Shown: positions 43,826-55,307 of the stretch, piece after piece
How the letters are laid out: every line of letters begins with the position of its first letter
Position numbering within the stretch: position 1 is the first letter of the stretch
Assembly: GCA_963989385.1 (NCBI GenBank)
Contig: OZ022502.1
Span: forward strand, 46,989,454-47,053,453
DNA from: Ctena decussata
Taxonomy: Eukaryota > Mollusca > Bivalvia > Lucinida > Lucinidae
Direction of reading: 5' to 3'
Length of the DNA: 64,000 nt
The notes under the pieces: model-generated
What the model saw: only the letters and a program-made list of their open reading frames with translations
What the model was told of the DNA's origin: nothing
Database searches by the model: none
Translations under genes and position numbers: made by a program

Positions 43826-44294
43826 GCGTGCACGCTGCACGCTCGCGCGCCCATGTATTAATTAGATTTGACGAAAATTTACCGATGTGCAGTCAGAATC
43901 ATCGATGCGTCATTTAGCGCGAGACGCATTCGAGCAGAACGCATACGCGAGCTCTAATGACAATTCACGAGGCGTGAGATATGGCCTAAAACAAATCACG
44001 GCGTAAGCATCTGTTATTTCGTACTAGAATTATTGATTTCGGTTTCTTTGATCTTCGATATCAAAGGACCATACCGCGTACATGTAGCGTCCTCGGACAG
44101 ATGGTCTTTGGAACCGGAGACGGTCACAAAGTAGACTTATGTGTGTGATCTGTAGTCCAGAATGGCCTGCGTCCCAGGGCAGTCAGGCCCGGATCCAGAC
44201 CACCACATACTGGTGGGGCTCTGGATAACTGGTGGGGCTGCGAGATGCCGAGATGTATGTGTGTATATGAGGAGGCTTGAAAATATATGACATA

Positions 44295-44460
44295 ATTAGG
44301 GATCAATTTGATGAGAATTTTTGATAATGTCATTTTTCCCTTGAAATATATGTTGTGATATCTCATTAGAATCGCCTCGCCGATGCGATTCTAATGAGTT
44401 GTCTCAATATATATTTTAATCTAACCACGTTGATAAATTACCTCAAACTATCATCAGATA
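44295..44460. mobile_element. MITE family M3, copy 2
   Basis: The centre CTCATTAGAATCGCCTCGCC is followed by its complement; flanking AATTAGGGATCAATTTGATG pairs poorly with the right side. It is diverged from copy 1. Confidence 0.65.
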
Positions 44461-44630
44461 CTTCTATTTTAGATGCCTACATAGTATACATGACAAAGAG
44501 GCCCAGATGGCGGGGCTGAAGCCCCAAAGCCCACCCCCTGGATCCGGGGCTGGCCAGCCTTCCACCCGGTCTTTCATCATAGGCATCGTCTTCAAAGGGG
44601 TTTTGAGCGTGAAAAGCTGCAGCATACCCC

Positions 44631-44706
44631 AGCGAGCACAGCACGTCAAAATGACGTCGTCCGACGTCGATACGACGTCATTTTGACGTGCTATGCTCGA
44701 TGGGGT
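44631..44706. repeat. GACGT-rich palindromic repeat, copy 4
   Basis: CGAGCACAGCACGTCAAAAT and ATTTTGACGTGCTATGCTCG form the arms around CGTCCGACGTCGATACGACG. Confidence 0.9.
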
Positions 44707-44739
44707 ATGGTGTCGATGAGATGGTGCCGGACCGACGTT

Positions 44740-45720
44740 AATACGACGGGTGCACATTTCATCCAAAGTCATTTAAATCGTTCAAAGGACAATCCGTCTA
44801 AAGGACATTTTGTCTAATGTGACATTTCATCTAAAATTCTCAATGGGTAGTCCATTTCGTCTCATTATTTTACAAAATACATTTAGCGTGTTTAGGACAA
44901 ATGTCGCAGTTGACATCGTCAAACAGTTTGGTTACCATATGCAGTAGCACTCAAGGGCGTAGCTACCTATACGGCAAATACGCAAGTGCGTATTGAAATT
45001 TTGTCAAAATTGACAAAATTTCAAAACGCACCTGCATATTTGCATGCTGAATATTTATAAATTAGACAAGATTTCAATACCAATTACCAAAGTGGCTTAA
45101 ATACTAGCTTTCCCTTCAAGAAGTAGAGAATAAAACATGGTTGTGCGTATTATGAAATTGCCCCTAGTTACGCCCCTGGCACTACTGAAATGTATGAAAT
45201 ATTCAGCTCTAAACGAACTAGTCTGTATATGGGACATACAGTTAAAAGTAAAATCTCTTCACAGTGGCTGTAAGGAAGCTTGTTAAAGCAGAAATTAAAG
45301 CTCTTGGCGTAGAGGTGGGGTGCTGTTTCTTTCATTTGACCCAAGCTCCTTAGCAAATTAAACAGAATTTGGGCTTATTTGATTTTACCCTGACAAGAGA
45401 CACGAGGCGTATTTTATTTCTCTGTACCGTCATTTTTTTCTGTACCTTTTCAAAAAAAATGGGTTATAAATTTATGTGTGTGTTTTTTGTTGTTGTTTTT
45501 TTTTCCACTTTTTTTTCTATTTCCTATTATAGACGGAATTCATTTAGACACTGTAAGACAAAGTTTAGACGAAACGTCATATAAGACGAAACGACTTTTA
45601 GACGAAATGTATTTTATTAGTTATAAGAAATGTTCTGTCGTCGAAATGCCATATATATGAAATTTCCTTAGATTAAATGTCATGGATCCGATACGATGGT
45701 CATTTCGGGGAAACCGTAGA
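44740..45720. mobile_element. Possible element with inverted ACGAAATG-type subterminal repeats
   Basis: The left side (44755-44880) has repeated ATTTCGTCT/CATTTCATCTAAA words; the right side (45530-45715) has TAGACGAAATG/GACGAAACG words on the opposite strand. A hAT-like MITE sits between them. Ends were not resolved. Similar TCGAAATGTC words cluster at 62995-63260. Confidence 0.5.
44952..45178. mobile_element. hAT-like MITE
   Basis: Left end CAAGGGCGTAGCTACC, right end CCCTAGTTACGCCCCTGG; inner TTGTCAAAATTGACAAAATT is palindromic. The GGGGCGTAAC-type terminus is typical of hAT-derived MITEs; the 8-bp duplication is not clear. Confidence 0.65.
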
Positions 45721-45893
45721 GGAGCAGTTTCTTTTCTCTAAGAGTTGCCCCCTTGGAAGGGAGGGACAACTGAAAAGCGCAGAGTTCCTTCCCCTGAATG
45801 CGTGCCAATTCTCAGTAGTCAGTATTAGCGGTTATTACTGTATTAAGCATCTTCTTTGCAAAATGTCGCGTGACCCCGATGTTATTCTAAATT

Positions 45894-46129
45894 GAGCCGC
45901 GACATGAGAAAACGAACAAACTGGTTGTGCACCCAGCGCAGACTCAGATCAGCCTGGGCATCCGCCCAGTCTGATCAGAGTCTTCGCTGTCTGCATGAAG
46001 GTAGCTTAGACACTTAGCTACCCTTTAAGCTCACAGGGAAGAGTCTGATCGAAATGGGCGGATGCCCAGGCTGATGTGAATCTGCGCTGGGCGCACAACC
46101 ACTTTGTTTGTTTTCTCGTCTCGCGGCTC
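45894..46129. mobile_element. Palindromic MITE family A, copy 9
   Basis: Ends GAGCCGCGACATGAGAAAAC and TTTTCTCGTCTCGCGGCTC, extended by ATT/AAT outside. Confidence 0.92.
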
Positions 46130-46307
46130 AATATTTTGTTAAGCTAGGCCGATCGTTAAAACAAATGTTTCACTACCATTAGCATAATTGTTCATGCAGG
46201 TCCTAATGTTTTATCATTGGCATGTATAGGCAGTGTCTAGTGTAGAACCGATTCCTTGCATACGAACGAGCCCACAATTTTTGTCAAGTTCCATTGTGAC
46301 TTCGTCA

Positions 46308-47979
46308 CGGGTGGTAAAGTTTCAAATTGACCTCCGCGGAGGTCTGTTGAAAAACAATTTGACTATTTTCCGGTAGGCAATTTGAATATATCCTGTCATG
46401 AATTTTCGCGGTTCACTGACAGGGTTCAGACAAGATTTTTCTCGCTAGAAAAGGTATTCCAAAAATCGGAGAATGTCATGCTATATATATTTTACAGTTG
46501 TATATTGAGGCCAAATGACATGGAGCAGTTTGAAGCGGTATTTTTTTAATTACTTTTGTCCTCCAGGTTCAGTACCGAAAACGAAACTAGGAATGAGTCC
46601 TGCACAGTTAAATCGGCTTTTTGAGTGCATTTGCAGGCTTTCTGTGAAATCTTACCGATGCAGTAAGACACGTAGCTTGTATAGTTTCGTTCTAAACATA
46701 CTTTGAAGAATATGCATGCTTTTGTTACTACATCCTTACCTAATTTTTCTCGGCGGTCAATTTGAACACCATGAGAACAATTTGACTAATGTAGATTAAC
46801 ATGGAAAAAATTAATCAGCTAAAAAGAAGAAAATGCGTGCTGAATTTTCAGGAGCCAGATATCATATGATTTGAATGCATGGTTTTATACGTCTTAAGTA
46901 CACCAGATAATATTGCTCACGCAACATTCTCTTTTTTTATCGTGAAATGGTAGTACAATAGTGTTTTATCACTTTCTTTGTTGTAAAAGCAGACCTGTGG
47001 CTCTCACTTGTTTGTAAAATAAAACGAACCCATCCAGACTAATATTTGCAGAGAAGAGAACCGATATTCAAACAATTTAGAGTGCACCCATAAGAAGATA
47101 TCAAGCAAACATACCCCATGCTCCCCCCGCTGCGAGGTGATTACACTCCTGAAGTGGCCGTTACATAGAAACACGGGTAATCAACATGAAACAATAACAA
47201 CATCATAACGGCCGCTTTAGAATGACCTGTGAAGGATGTGATGAAAACAAATCGGTTCGTGCTATGTTTACAAACAAATCAGTGTCACAGGTCTGGTTTT
47301 ACTACAAAAGAAAAAATATAAAGCACTATTGTGCTACTATTTCACGATAAAAAAAGACAATGTTACATGAGCAATATTATCTGATATTCTTTAGAAGTAC
47401 GAAAACATGCTTTCAATCCGTTGCTACCTAGCTTCTGAAAAGTAAATTAAGCATTTTCTTCTTATAAGCTGATTAAATTTTTCCATGTTAACCTCTATTA
47501 GTCAAATTGTTCTCATCTTGTTCAAATTGACCGCCGACGAAAATTGGGTAAGCATGTAGTAATAAAAGCATGCGTATTCTTGAAAGTATGTTTAGAACGA
47601 AGCTATACAAGCTACGTGTCTTACTGCATCGGTAAAATTTCACAGAAAGCCTGCAAATGCATTCAAAAAGCCGATTTAACTGTGCAGGACTCCTTCCTAG
47701 TTTCGTTTTAGGTACTGAACCTGGAGGACAAAAGTAATTTAAAAAACACCGCTTCAAACTGCTCCATGTCATTTGGCCTCAATATACAACTGTAAAATAT
47801 ATATAGCATGACATTCTCCGATTTTTGGAATACCTTTTCTAGCGAGAAAAATCTTGTCTGAACCCTGTCAGTAAACCGCGAAAATTCATGACAGGATATA
47901 TTCAAATTGCCTACCGGAAAATAGTCAAATTGTTTTTCAACAGACCTCCGCGGAGGTCAATTTGAAACTTTACCACCCG
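46308..47979. mobile_element. Young fold-back element, about 730-bp arms
   Basis: It starts CGGGTGGTAAAGTTTCAAAT and ends with its reverse complement. The arms (about 46308-47033 and 47240-47979) look about 97 percent identical where compared, around a 206-bp centre. Each arm encodes the same 63-codon frame, at 46515-46706 (+) and 47584-47772 (-), differing at four residues. The frame has TWSSLKR, NYFCPPGSVPKTKLG and LNRLFECICRLSVK; no domain was recognised. No target duplication was resolved. Confidence 0.88.
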
Positions 47980-48066
47980 TTTTCGTGTTACGGCCACCGA
48001 TGTGGGCATATTGATTTTATACTTAAAATCCAATTTAGGAAGAAATGTTTACGTTTAAGTATAAAC

Positions 48067-49230
48067 TATGGAAAGCCATGGCTGTCTTAAGGTCAGCATC
48101 TGCAAGTTTGTAGATGCAACGGGTAGAATATTTGATCGAATTCATAATTTACATGATAAGATTAATAAATCATTAGGTGGGGGAGTCATAATATATGGTG
48201 CAGACAACAAACTGCTGTATGCATTAGTTATAATATTTGGTCGGAAACGCATATCATTCAATCAGTTGCATACAGCAATTGGTGTTGGTGTCATAGTACT
48301 GGACGCAGGAGACATATTATTGTGTGTGCAAGTTACAGTATGTGGTTAAAATAGCAAAGTATTTGGTTTGCTTTCGCCATACCACTGTGTGCAATGAATA
48401 TAACATTTGGTCGGCAGAGCATATTAAATCAGTTGCATTCAGCAATTGGTGTTAATGGCATAAGACTTGACGCATGATATAAATTATTATGTATACAAGT
48501 CATAGTATTTGATTCACTCGCCATAGCACTCTGTGTAATGCATATTATATTTGGTCGGCATAGCATACTATTCAATAAGTTGCATACGGCAATTGATCTT
48601 CGTGCCATAATACTGGACGCAGGAGACAAGTTATTGTATGTACAAGTTATAGTATTTGGTTTAAACAACAAAGTATTTGATTCATTCGCCATATCATACA
48701 GTCAACTGCATACATCTATTGGTGTATGTGTCATGATACTACCCGCAACAGACAATCTACTTTGTGGTATAATCATAATATTTGATTTAAATACCATATT
48801 ATTTGATTCGTTTGTCATATCACTGAATGTACTGACAAAAATATACAAGTAGAAGAGCGGTTTATTTGGTGTTCAAGCTTTATCACTGTATGTGGTCACC
48901 ATATTATTCAATCTTTTCAGTGTAATAGTCAACGGTAATGTCATAATATATGATCGATTCTTCATACTGGCAAAAATCATAATGGAACTAAAAGCCGGGA
49001 ACAATTAAAAGCCGGTCCCGCAATCCGGTGCCTCTATTTTAGGGCTTTTCAGATCCATTTTTGTACTATTCTTGAGCCACTCAGATTATATAGAGGCAAC
49101 ACGAGTCATGAACCAATCGTAAACCTAGTCTTACTTACGGAAAACCCGTGAGTTGGTCAACTCGGCATTCAAAGGGGTAGGGGGACGGGAGGAGGGGGAG
49201 GGAGGGAGGGGAACAGAAATCAAAGGCAAA
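48067..49230. repeat. Left arm of the large inverted structure: CATAATA-motif repeats
   Basis: The stretch opens TATGGAAAGCCATGGCTGTC and then carries units of about 130-190 bp with ATATTTGGTCGG, AGTTGCATACAGCAATTGGT, GTGTCATAATACTGGACGCA and AGTATTTG words. Open frames (48068-48349, 48538-48852) read as IIxDAxxxLLxxxVIIFGxN repeats. No protein family was recognised. A G-rich purine stretch at 49160-49212 ends the arm. Confidence 0.65.
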
Positions 49231-50104
49231 CAGTTAAACTTAGAGTCCACAGGATGATGTGTCTCGTCCGTCAACACGTTCTAGGGTAGGGTCGGGTAGG
49301 GTAGGGTAGGGCTAGGTAGGCTAGGGTAGAGGTTGGGATAAGGTAGAGTAGGGTAGGGTAGGGTCAGGTCGTTTCGTGCCGATTTCAGGGATGGGTCGTT
49401 TCGGCCCAATAAGGGCGGAGTGGGATGTCGTTTAGGCTTAATTTAAAATGTGGGTCGCTTCGGCCCGATTTTTGAGGTGAATCATATCGGCCGAATATTC
49501 TGGACCTGTCGTCCAGAATATTCGGCCGATATGATATTCAAAGGAAAAAAACGGATATCAAAGGAAAACAATTTAACTAAGAGTCCACAGGAGGATATGT
49601 CTCGCCTGTAAACATGTTCTAGGGTAGGGTACGGTTGGGTTGGGTAGGTCGGACCGTGTAGGGTAGGGTAAGGTGGGGTAGGGTAGGGTAGGGTAGGACC
49701 CTATTTCAATACAAAATGGCAAGGTAGACACAGGGTAGGGCAGGGCAGGGTAGGTTGGAAGACACAGGGTAGGATAGGGCATGTTAGTACGTTAGGGTAG
49801 GTAGACACAGGGTAGGGTAGGGCAGTGTGGGGTAGGTACTGGGAGGTAGACTCAGGGTAGGGTATGCAGAATAGGGTAGGTAGGTAGACACCGGGAAGGG
49901 AGGAAATGGTTAGACATAGGGTAGGGATTGCAGGGCAGAGGCAGTCCACAGGATATGTCTCCCCTGTCACCACGTTCTTGGGTAGGGTAGGGTGGGGTGG
50001 GGTTGGGTAGAGTAGGGTAGATAGGGAAGGGAAGGGTACGGTAGGGTAGGGTAGGGTAGGGTAGGGTAGGATAGGGTAGGGTAGGGTAGGGTAGGGTAGA
50101 TATA
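49231..50104 (+). repeat. (TAGGG)n array, G-rich on the plus strand
   Basis: TAGGG pentamers, with variants such as GTAGGT and TGGGG, fill most of the stretch. They are broken by three copies of a spacer (AGAGTCCACAGGATGATGTG at 49241, related copies at 49573 and 49941) that ends near an AACACGTTCT-type word. This gives higher-order units of about 330-370 bp. A hairpin at 49481-49535 lies between the first two blocks. Confidence 0.9.
49481..49535. repeat. Perfect hairpin, 25-bp arms
   Basis: ATCATATCGGCCGAATATTC plus five bases (49481-49505) is exactly repeated as reverse complement at 49511-49535 with a 5-base loop. Confidence 0.95.
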
Positions 50105-50440
50105 ACGCGATTTGTACCTACCTAAGTCCTCTTACGCTACCCCTTGTGTACCTGCCTACCCTACTCTACCCTACCTTACCCTTCCAGTACCTACCACATG
50201 CGGCCCTACCCTACTCTGTGTCATGCCCTATCCTACCCTGTGTTTTCCAACCTACCCTACCCTACCCTGTGTCTACCTTGCCATTTTGTATTTTAATTGG
50301 GTCCTACCCTACCCTACCCTACCAAACCATACCATACCCTAGCCTACCCAACCCTGCCCTACCCTACTCTACCCTACTCCTATCCTACTCTACCCTTGAA
50401 CGTGTTGACAGGCGAGACACACCATGTTGTGGACTCTAAG
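50105..50440 (-). repeat. (CCCTA)n array, inverted continuation of the TAGGG array
   Basis: From about 50112 the plus strand becomes C-rich (CTACCCTACC) and stays so to about 50398. It is followed by GAACGTGTTGACAGGCGAG and TTGTGGACTCTAAGTTTAAT, the reverse complement of the spacer at 49215-49285. So the array reverses polarity at about 50105. Confidence 0.92.
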
Positions 50441-51532
50441 TTTAATTGTTTTCCTTTGATATCTGTGGTTTTTTTTCGTTTGAATGCCGAGTTGTCCAAA
50501 ATATGCCGTCGTTAGCAAAGATGTTTTTATCAGATATTGTTTATACAAGCCTTCGTATTTATAACACAGAAAGTCTAGGAAAATGTTGTTTTTAATAATC
50601 CTACATCTGCGATAAAAATTTCCGGTGGTGGGTTTTGAGCACGGGTGCGGGTGGTGGGTTTCATACCCGATCACGGAAATCGCCGATTCATGGTACCGGA
50701 CATTGCCGAATGTCGTTGCTGCTGCTATGACATTTGCACATATTATTATGGCTCTCGCACAGAATATGTTGAACTGATCCAATACTGCAAGATATTCAAA
50801 AAATATTATAATGAACCCAAATGATGATGCAATGAAGCAAATAAATGTTATGTTATTTGCAATCACTACTTTACAGTTACTATCCAGTAACATGTACTGC
50901 TGAACCTGGTATCTAGTAAATGCATCCCGTGTTCTATCTATTTCATGCATTGGTATATTTGGAGCACCAAGTAAAGTACCTGTTCCTGACTTTGTTTCAT
51001 CAAGGCGCATGTAGGTTTCATGCACTACTGATATATAGAATGGACACACACATCTGTCAGCTTCAGCCAATATTATAATGCCAGCATTCATTGTCTTGCT
51101 GAAATGATATAGTAAGATCCTTAGGGAGCCAAACATTCTAGCATCCACCGTAAATATTCTGTCAGCTGACCAGTTATTATGGTAACAACGCCCACTTTCT
51201 TGTAAATTACATCTAATATTATAGCAATTGCACATCATAATATGCCAGTCACATTCATTATTATGACATCAGCATCCAGTGACATGGAAAGCTAATGTAA
51301 TATAAAGCTATCCGAACCAACTATTATGACACCAGCATCCTATGTCTTATAACGTCAATATATTAAAATGCTTTACTCGTCAAATATTATGACGCCTACA
51401 CAAAGTATTATGACACCAGAATCCGTCGTCTTGTAAAGTGCGTCTAATGAAATGTTGTTCACGTCAAATATTATTGTTATTGAAGCCAGCAATTTGGAAT
51501 TATGCACCTTAAGACAGCTGTAGCTTTCCATA
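50441..51532. repeat. Right arm of the large inverted structure
   Basis: On the minus strand the stretch opens TATGGAAAGCTACAGCTGTC (51532-51513), 24 of 27 bases like the start of the left arm. It carries GTGTCATAATA and GACGC words in the same order-type as the left arm. A long minus-strand frame (50390-51238) reads through the degenerate repeat; it has hydrophobic segments but no recognised domain, and I do not treat it as a gene. Confidence 0.65.
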
Positions 51533-52057
51533 ATAAACCAGCATGCACACAATGCTGCATGTACTATTAACTCTGTGACTGAGATGATTTTCATGTTTTA
51601 AACAAATTACAAATGTATGTATTTACCTTTCTAAAAAAATATATATATAATAAAAAAAAGAATGTTGCTACTTTAAAATATTTACTAGCGGATATGTGCT
51701 TCATCAAGTTACAGTTTCATTTAAATTTAAAATAAAATTAAAGTTTTAAAATACATTTTAAAACATTTTCTTTAATGAATGTGTAAACCTATAACTGTCA
51801 GATATCTCCTTACAGGTTTAAACTACGTACTGCGTTCAGTAAGAATCACCATTGCCAGCTTGTAAATATTGAAATTCAACCGATTTGAAACAGAAGTTAA
51901 AATTTTAAAGTTAACTGCCCTTGTAGAAATATGAATAAATTTTGAATTTGGGCAGTTGTATTTACAATGTAGTTTATCTGATTCCCGCAAAAGCGAATAC
52001 AGATGTAAAATCCTATTTGGAATACCAAACTAAAATGTTATTGACGATTGAATATAC
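51533..52057. other. AT-rich stretch, nothing recognised
   Basis: Short A/T runs and TTTAAAAT words only. Confidence 0.5.
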
Positions 52058-52266
52058 TAACCCTTAAAGCGCCAAAAATTGAAATTGTTGAATTGGCAAA
52101 CAGTGTAGATCCAGATGAGGTGGCTCATAATGAGCCACCTCATCAGAATCTACACTGTTTGCCCTCTAGTGTTCGAATTCTCAATATGATATCGCTTGGA
52201 CAAGACATTTTTTGAAATTCTGCAGACGTAAATTTTGTCGTTTGCTTTTTGGCGCATTAAGGGTTA
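52058..52266. mobile_element. MITE family M2, best copy
   Basis: Ends TAACCCTTAAAGCGCCAAAA and TTTTTGGCGCATTAAGGGTTA. The inner perfect hairpin at 52096-52165 runs from GGCAAACAGTGTAGATCCAG, with GAGGTGGCTCATAATGAGCC at the centre. Confidence 0.9.
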
Positions 52267-53624
52267 AAAAAATACTTTTCAGTTTTCATCGAGGACGTTA
52301 TAAAATACATCAAGAATATTAACGAGGTAGCCAGATTATGATAGCATTAAATTGGGACCAGTTGGAATTTTTCCAAAGGGTTTCCAGCAACAACCATCTT
52401 TATTCTGAAAGTGTCGCAATTAAAGATTTACTCCCTTTCTAATAATAACAAAAATGATTTGATTAAATATTTCATGCAATACCTCCGACATGGTCCAACT
52501 ATACATTTGAATTAGAGTTTAGATAATAATATTTGATAAAAGTGACTTTAAACAAAAAATGAGATAAATTTTTATACAGTCGCGGACCGCGGTTGAAATC
52601 GCATTATTGGACAAAAATAATTTATTCATAAGTCACAATCACGTGCACGAATAAGAAAAATACCTCTACATGATCACATGACACACGTGATCAAAATCGA
52701 TATTCTTACAGGCCGTGAGGAAATAGGTAATTTGCATTTTGATTTGAAGATTCTTTTTCATTCCACATTTATCGAATAAACATGCATTTTCTCAAAACTT
52801 TTACAGCTAATTATGACACTATTACATATTGTCTAACGAAATTTTGTTAAAATAATTGTTTCTGAAAACATGAAATGAACGAGGGAGACAATCTTTAAGT
52901 ATGGATTTCACTTTTAAACATATTGTTCCAGTCATACGTTTTACTCCATTAGAATTTGAATATGCAAATTAGCATCTGTTTTCAAGAACAAAATTTGCAA
53001 GTTTTAATCCGCTGACACAGAAGAGCTTCTACAAAAAGGTCGTGGGTACCGTTTAAGGTCATGCGAAAGAAAAGGCCTGAACGTCTTTAACCGTTCCCAA
53101 TCTCACGGTGTCAGCCCGAAATATCTCGAAATCAGTGACAAGTTGTCGAAAATGCTCCCAAATTGCCTCTCATTATAATCAGTGATAATTTGCGTAAGGT
53201 AAGAGCCTGTCTTGTATGCTGTATCCATTGTCCTTGTGGCAACCACTGACAGGCACATTATTCAAGTACCCCAGGCAGAGAAGACTGCGATCAGCCGAAG
53301 GTCAACGCAATGTGACCAACATTTTCACTGACATTCCGGAGCGTAACCGTGTGCGCGAAGAGTGGATACGCTGATCAGACTGCGCGAAGTCGCAGTCTGG
53401 TTTGAGTCTGCGCTGGCCGCAAATGGCCTTAAGTTCCGTTTTCTTGCGACTGTGGACTTTAAGGGAAAATAATTAGGTTTGCACAGTTAGTGGTCAGTAG
53501 TGTCATGCCCAGCGTTGTTACTACATGTAACTCTAGCATGATTATCTAATTATTTGGAAATCTTATGATTTTCCACCCCTCCTCCAAAACGACCCCAAAT
53601 ACCTAAATCTGTCAGATGGCTGGA
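52267..53624. other. Gene-poor stretch
   Basis: At 53290-53430 are diverged palindromic words (GACTGCGATCAGCC, TGATCAGACTGCGCGAAGTC, TTTGAGTCTGCGCTGGCCGC) resembling family A. No exon recognised. Confidence 0.45.
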
Positions 53625-53812
53625 TTGATGACTTGCGATTTTACGTCATTTTCAACAGTATTTCAGTCATATCATGACAATGGGAGGGCGATAATGAAAG
53701 GCTGTTTGCAATGGAAACCCGTTTAAGATTCTCACCTCAAGCGGGGCTCGAACCCGGGTTCGCTAGATCAGTAGGCCAGCGATTAACCCTCTGAGCTACC
53801 GGGGCTCCGTCC
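53625..53812 (-). mobile_element. SINE family S2, near-intact tRNA-like head
   Basis: On the minus strand the head reads GAGCCCCGGTAGCTCAGAGG, with a perfect B box GGGTTCGAGCCCC. Body and GGATTGATGACTTGCG in plus orientation follow. It is the best preserved head of the family here. Confidence 0.9.
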
Positions 53813-53849
53813 CATTCATGACTAGCATCCAAAAGATATGACATAGACA

Positions 53850-53918
53850 CCTAGTGCAGACCCACTTTAGACGCCGTAAAACACAGCGTCTAATCAGGGT
53901 CTACACTATTTGCAAAAT
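53850..53918. repeat. M2-like hairpin relic
   Basis: GTGCAGACCCACTTTAGACG and CGTCTAATCAGGGTCTACAC are imperfect inverted arms. Confidence 0.55.
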
Positions 53919-53995
53919 ACAAATGAGTATTTCTCCTTAAAATGAAAATAAACCATACACCCCTTAATTGGCAAATTGACTGATCGGTTTGCTGG

Positions 53996-54222
53996 ATGGA
54001 CGGGTGGATGGATGGATGGATGGATGGATGGATGGATTGCGATTTAACCTCCTTTTTAACAGTATTTCAGTCATATCAGGACGATGAGCGGGTGATAATG
54101 AAATGCTGTGTGCAATGGAAGCCCGTTTACGGCCGGACCGATCTTTGCCTCCAGCGGGTCTCGAACACGGGACCGCTAGATCGGTAGGCTAACGCTTAAC
54201 TTACTGAGCTACTAGGGTCCTC
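53996..54222 (-). mobile_element. SINE family S2 with (GGAT)n tail
   Basis: Minus-strand head GGACCCTAGTAGCTCAGTAA, B box GTGTTCGAGACC; tail in plus orientation is (GGAT)n at 54003-54037. An extra CGGCCGGACCGATC segment interrupts the head-body joint. Confidence 0.88.
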
Positions 54223-54312
54223 TCGTCAGTTTGATGAGGATAGAATAATCTATTGGGAATAAATGGTTAATCCTGCTATAAGCTGATTTTCTTTTCCAAA
54301 CAAACGAAACGT

Positions 54313-54340
54313 CTAGATCCGTCTTATAAGACGGATCTAG
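54313..54340. repeat. Perfect 28-bp palindrome
   Basis: CTAGATCCGTCTTA and its exact reverse complement, no spacer. Confidence 0.9.
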
Positions 54341-54533
54341 AATTTTTGGGATTGTTTTGGACGGGAAAATCTTACAGCCGGATTAATACGATAGTTATCA
54401 TAAAAATTATCAAAAATGCTAACTAAAGAGCAAACTGTACAAGGCTTGTCTTTTCGCAGTCTGATCTGTGTCTACAATTTTTGTTCAGACAGTAGTGTCA
54501 CTTTAAAAACAGATGACCTCGAAAAAGGAAGCC

Positions 54534-54795
54534 GGGCCGCGTAGCTCAGTCGGTACTGTAGCGCGTCTAGCTCATGAGCCAGAGGTCCCGGGTTCGATAC
54601 CCTGTTCGGCCACAATTTTTCGTTTCTCCGCTGATTAAAGAAGGGCAGTTGTCAGTTACTGGCGAACGTATGTGCACTTAGTACTGGTTAACCGCCTATG
54701 AGGTCTAAGCCTGCCCAGGAATAGTATGGTTAGGGTAACTGACCGTCCCGACGTGGCCATCATAAGCTGTTTACCGTGGACGTACAACAAACACC
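54534..54795 (+). mobile_element. SINE family S1 with tRNA-like head type 1
   Basis: The head GCCGCGTAGCTCAGTCGGTA has a clear A box, and the B box is GGGTTCGATACCC. The anticodon loop region reads CTCATGA but the stem does not pair fully, so it is a tRNA relic, not a tRNA gene. The body (GGGCAGTTGTCAGTTACTGG, GTACTGGTTAACCGCC, CTGACCGTCCCGACGTGGCC) follows. Confidence 0.9.
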
Positions 54796-55307
54796 AAATC
54801 GAAAAAGAAATACCTTCATACAGCATTTCGGCATGAGATAATCAAACATTTGCTCATGCAATTAGTAAAGACGACACAAACCAACCTGTGCTTTCGGGAT
54901 AGCGGATGAGGACCAGGGATGTTCACTTAACATACCGAACAGAACTTCCTTACATATAACAGATATTAACGTATAAAAGCAAAGCATTGGCACAGATAGG
55001 TCTGGTAAAAAGTGCAGACCCCGGAAGGAGCTGTCTGATCAGGGACTGCACTGTGTGTCATACAATCTGCGCGCATTACTGGATTGTAAAACCAAAATGT
55101 TCATCCCTTTACTTATTTTAGGTATTTTACAGATTTTTTTATGATGTAATATATGCATACCATGACCAGCCCCACTCTATACATTTGAATATATACAGGC
55201 CCGATCAATGCAATTCTCGATCCTTTTTAAAAACCTTTTATATGCTCCATACTCATTCAGTGTTTGGACTGAAAGGCTAGTGAGTATCGTATGTACCTGC
55301 GGTTAAA
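54796..55307. other. Short gene-free stretch
   Basis: A diverged GTGCAGACCCCGGAAGGAGC / AGGGACTGCACTG hairpin relic lies at about 55014-55055. Confidence 0.45.

Noticed and set aside
50390..51238. 282-codon minus-strand frame, the second longest in the window
   Set aside because: It reads through degenerate CATAATA repeats and the inverted spacer and has no recognisable domain or splice context.
54534..54613. Possible functional tRNA gene with an anticodon-like CAT
   Set aside because: The anticodon stem does not pair properly and the sequence continues into a SINE body found elsewhere, so it is a SINE head.
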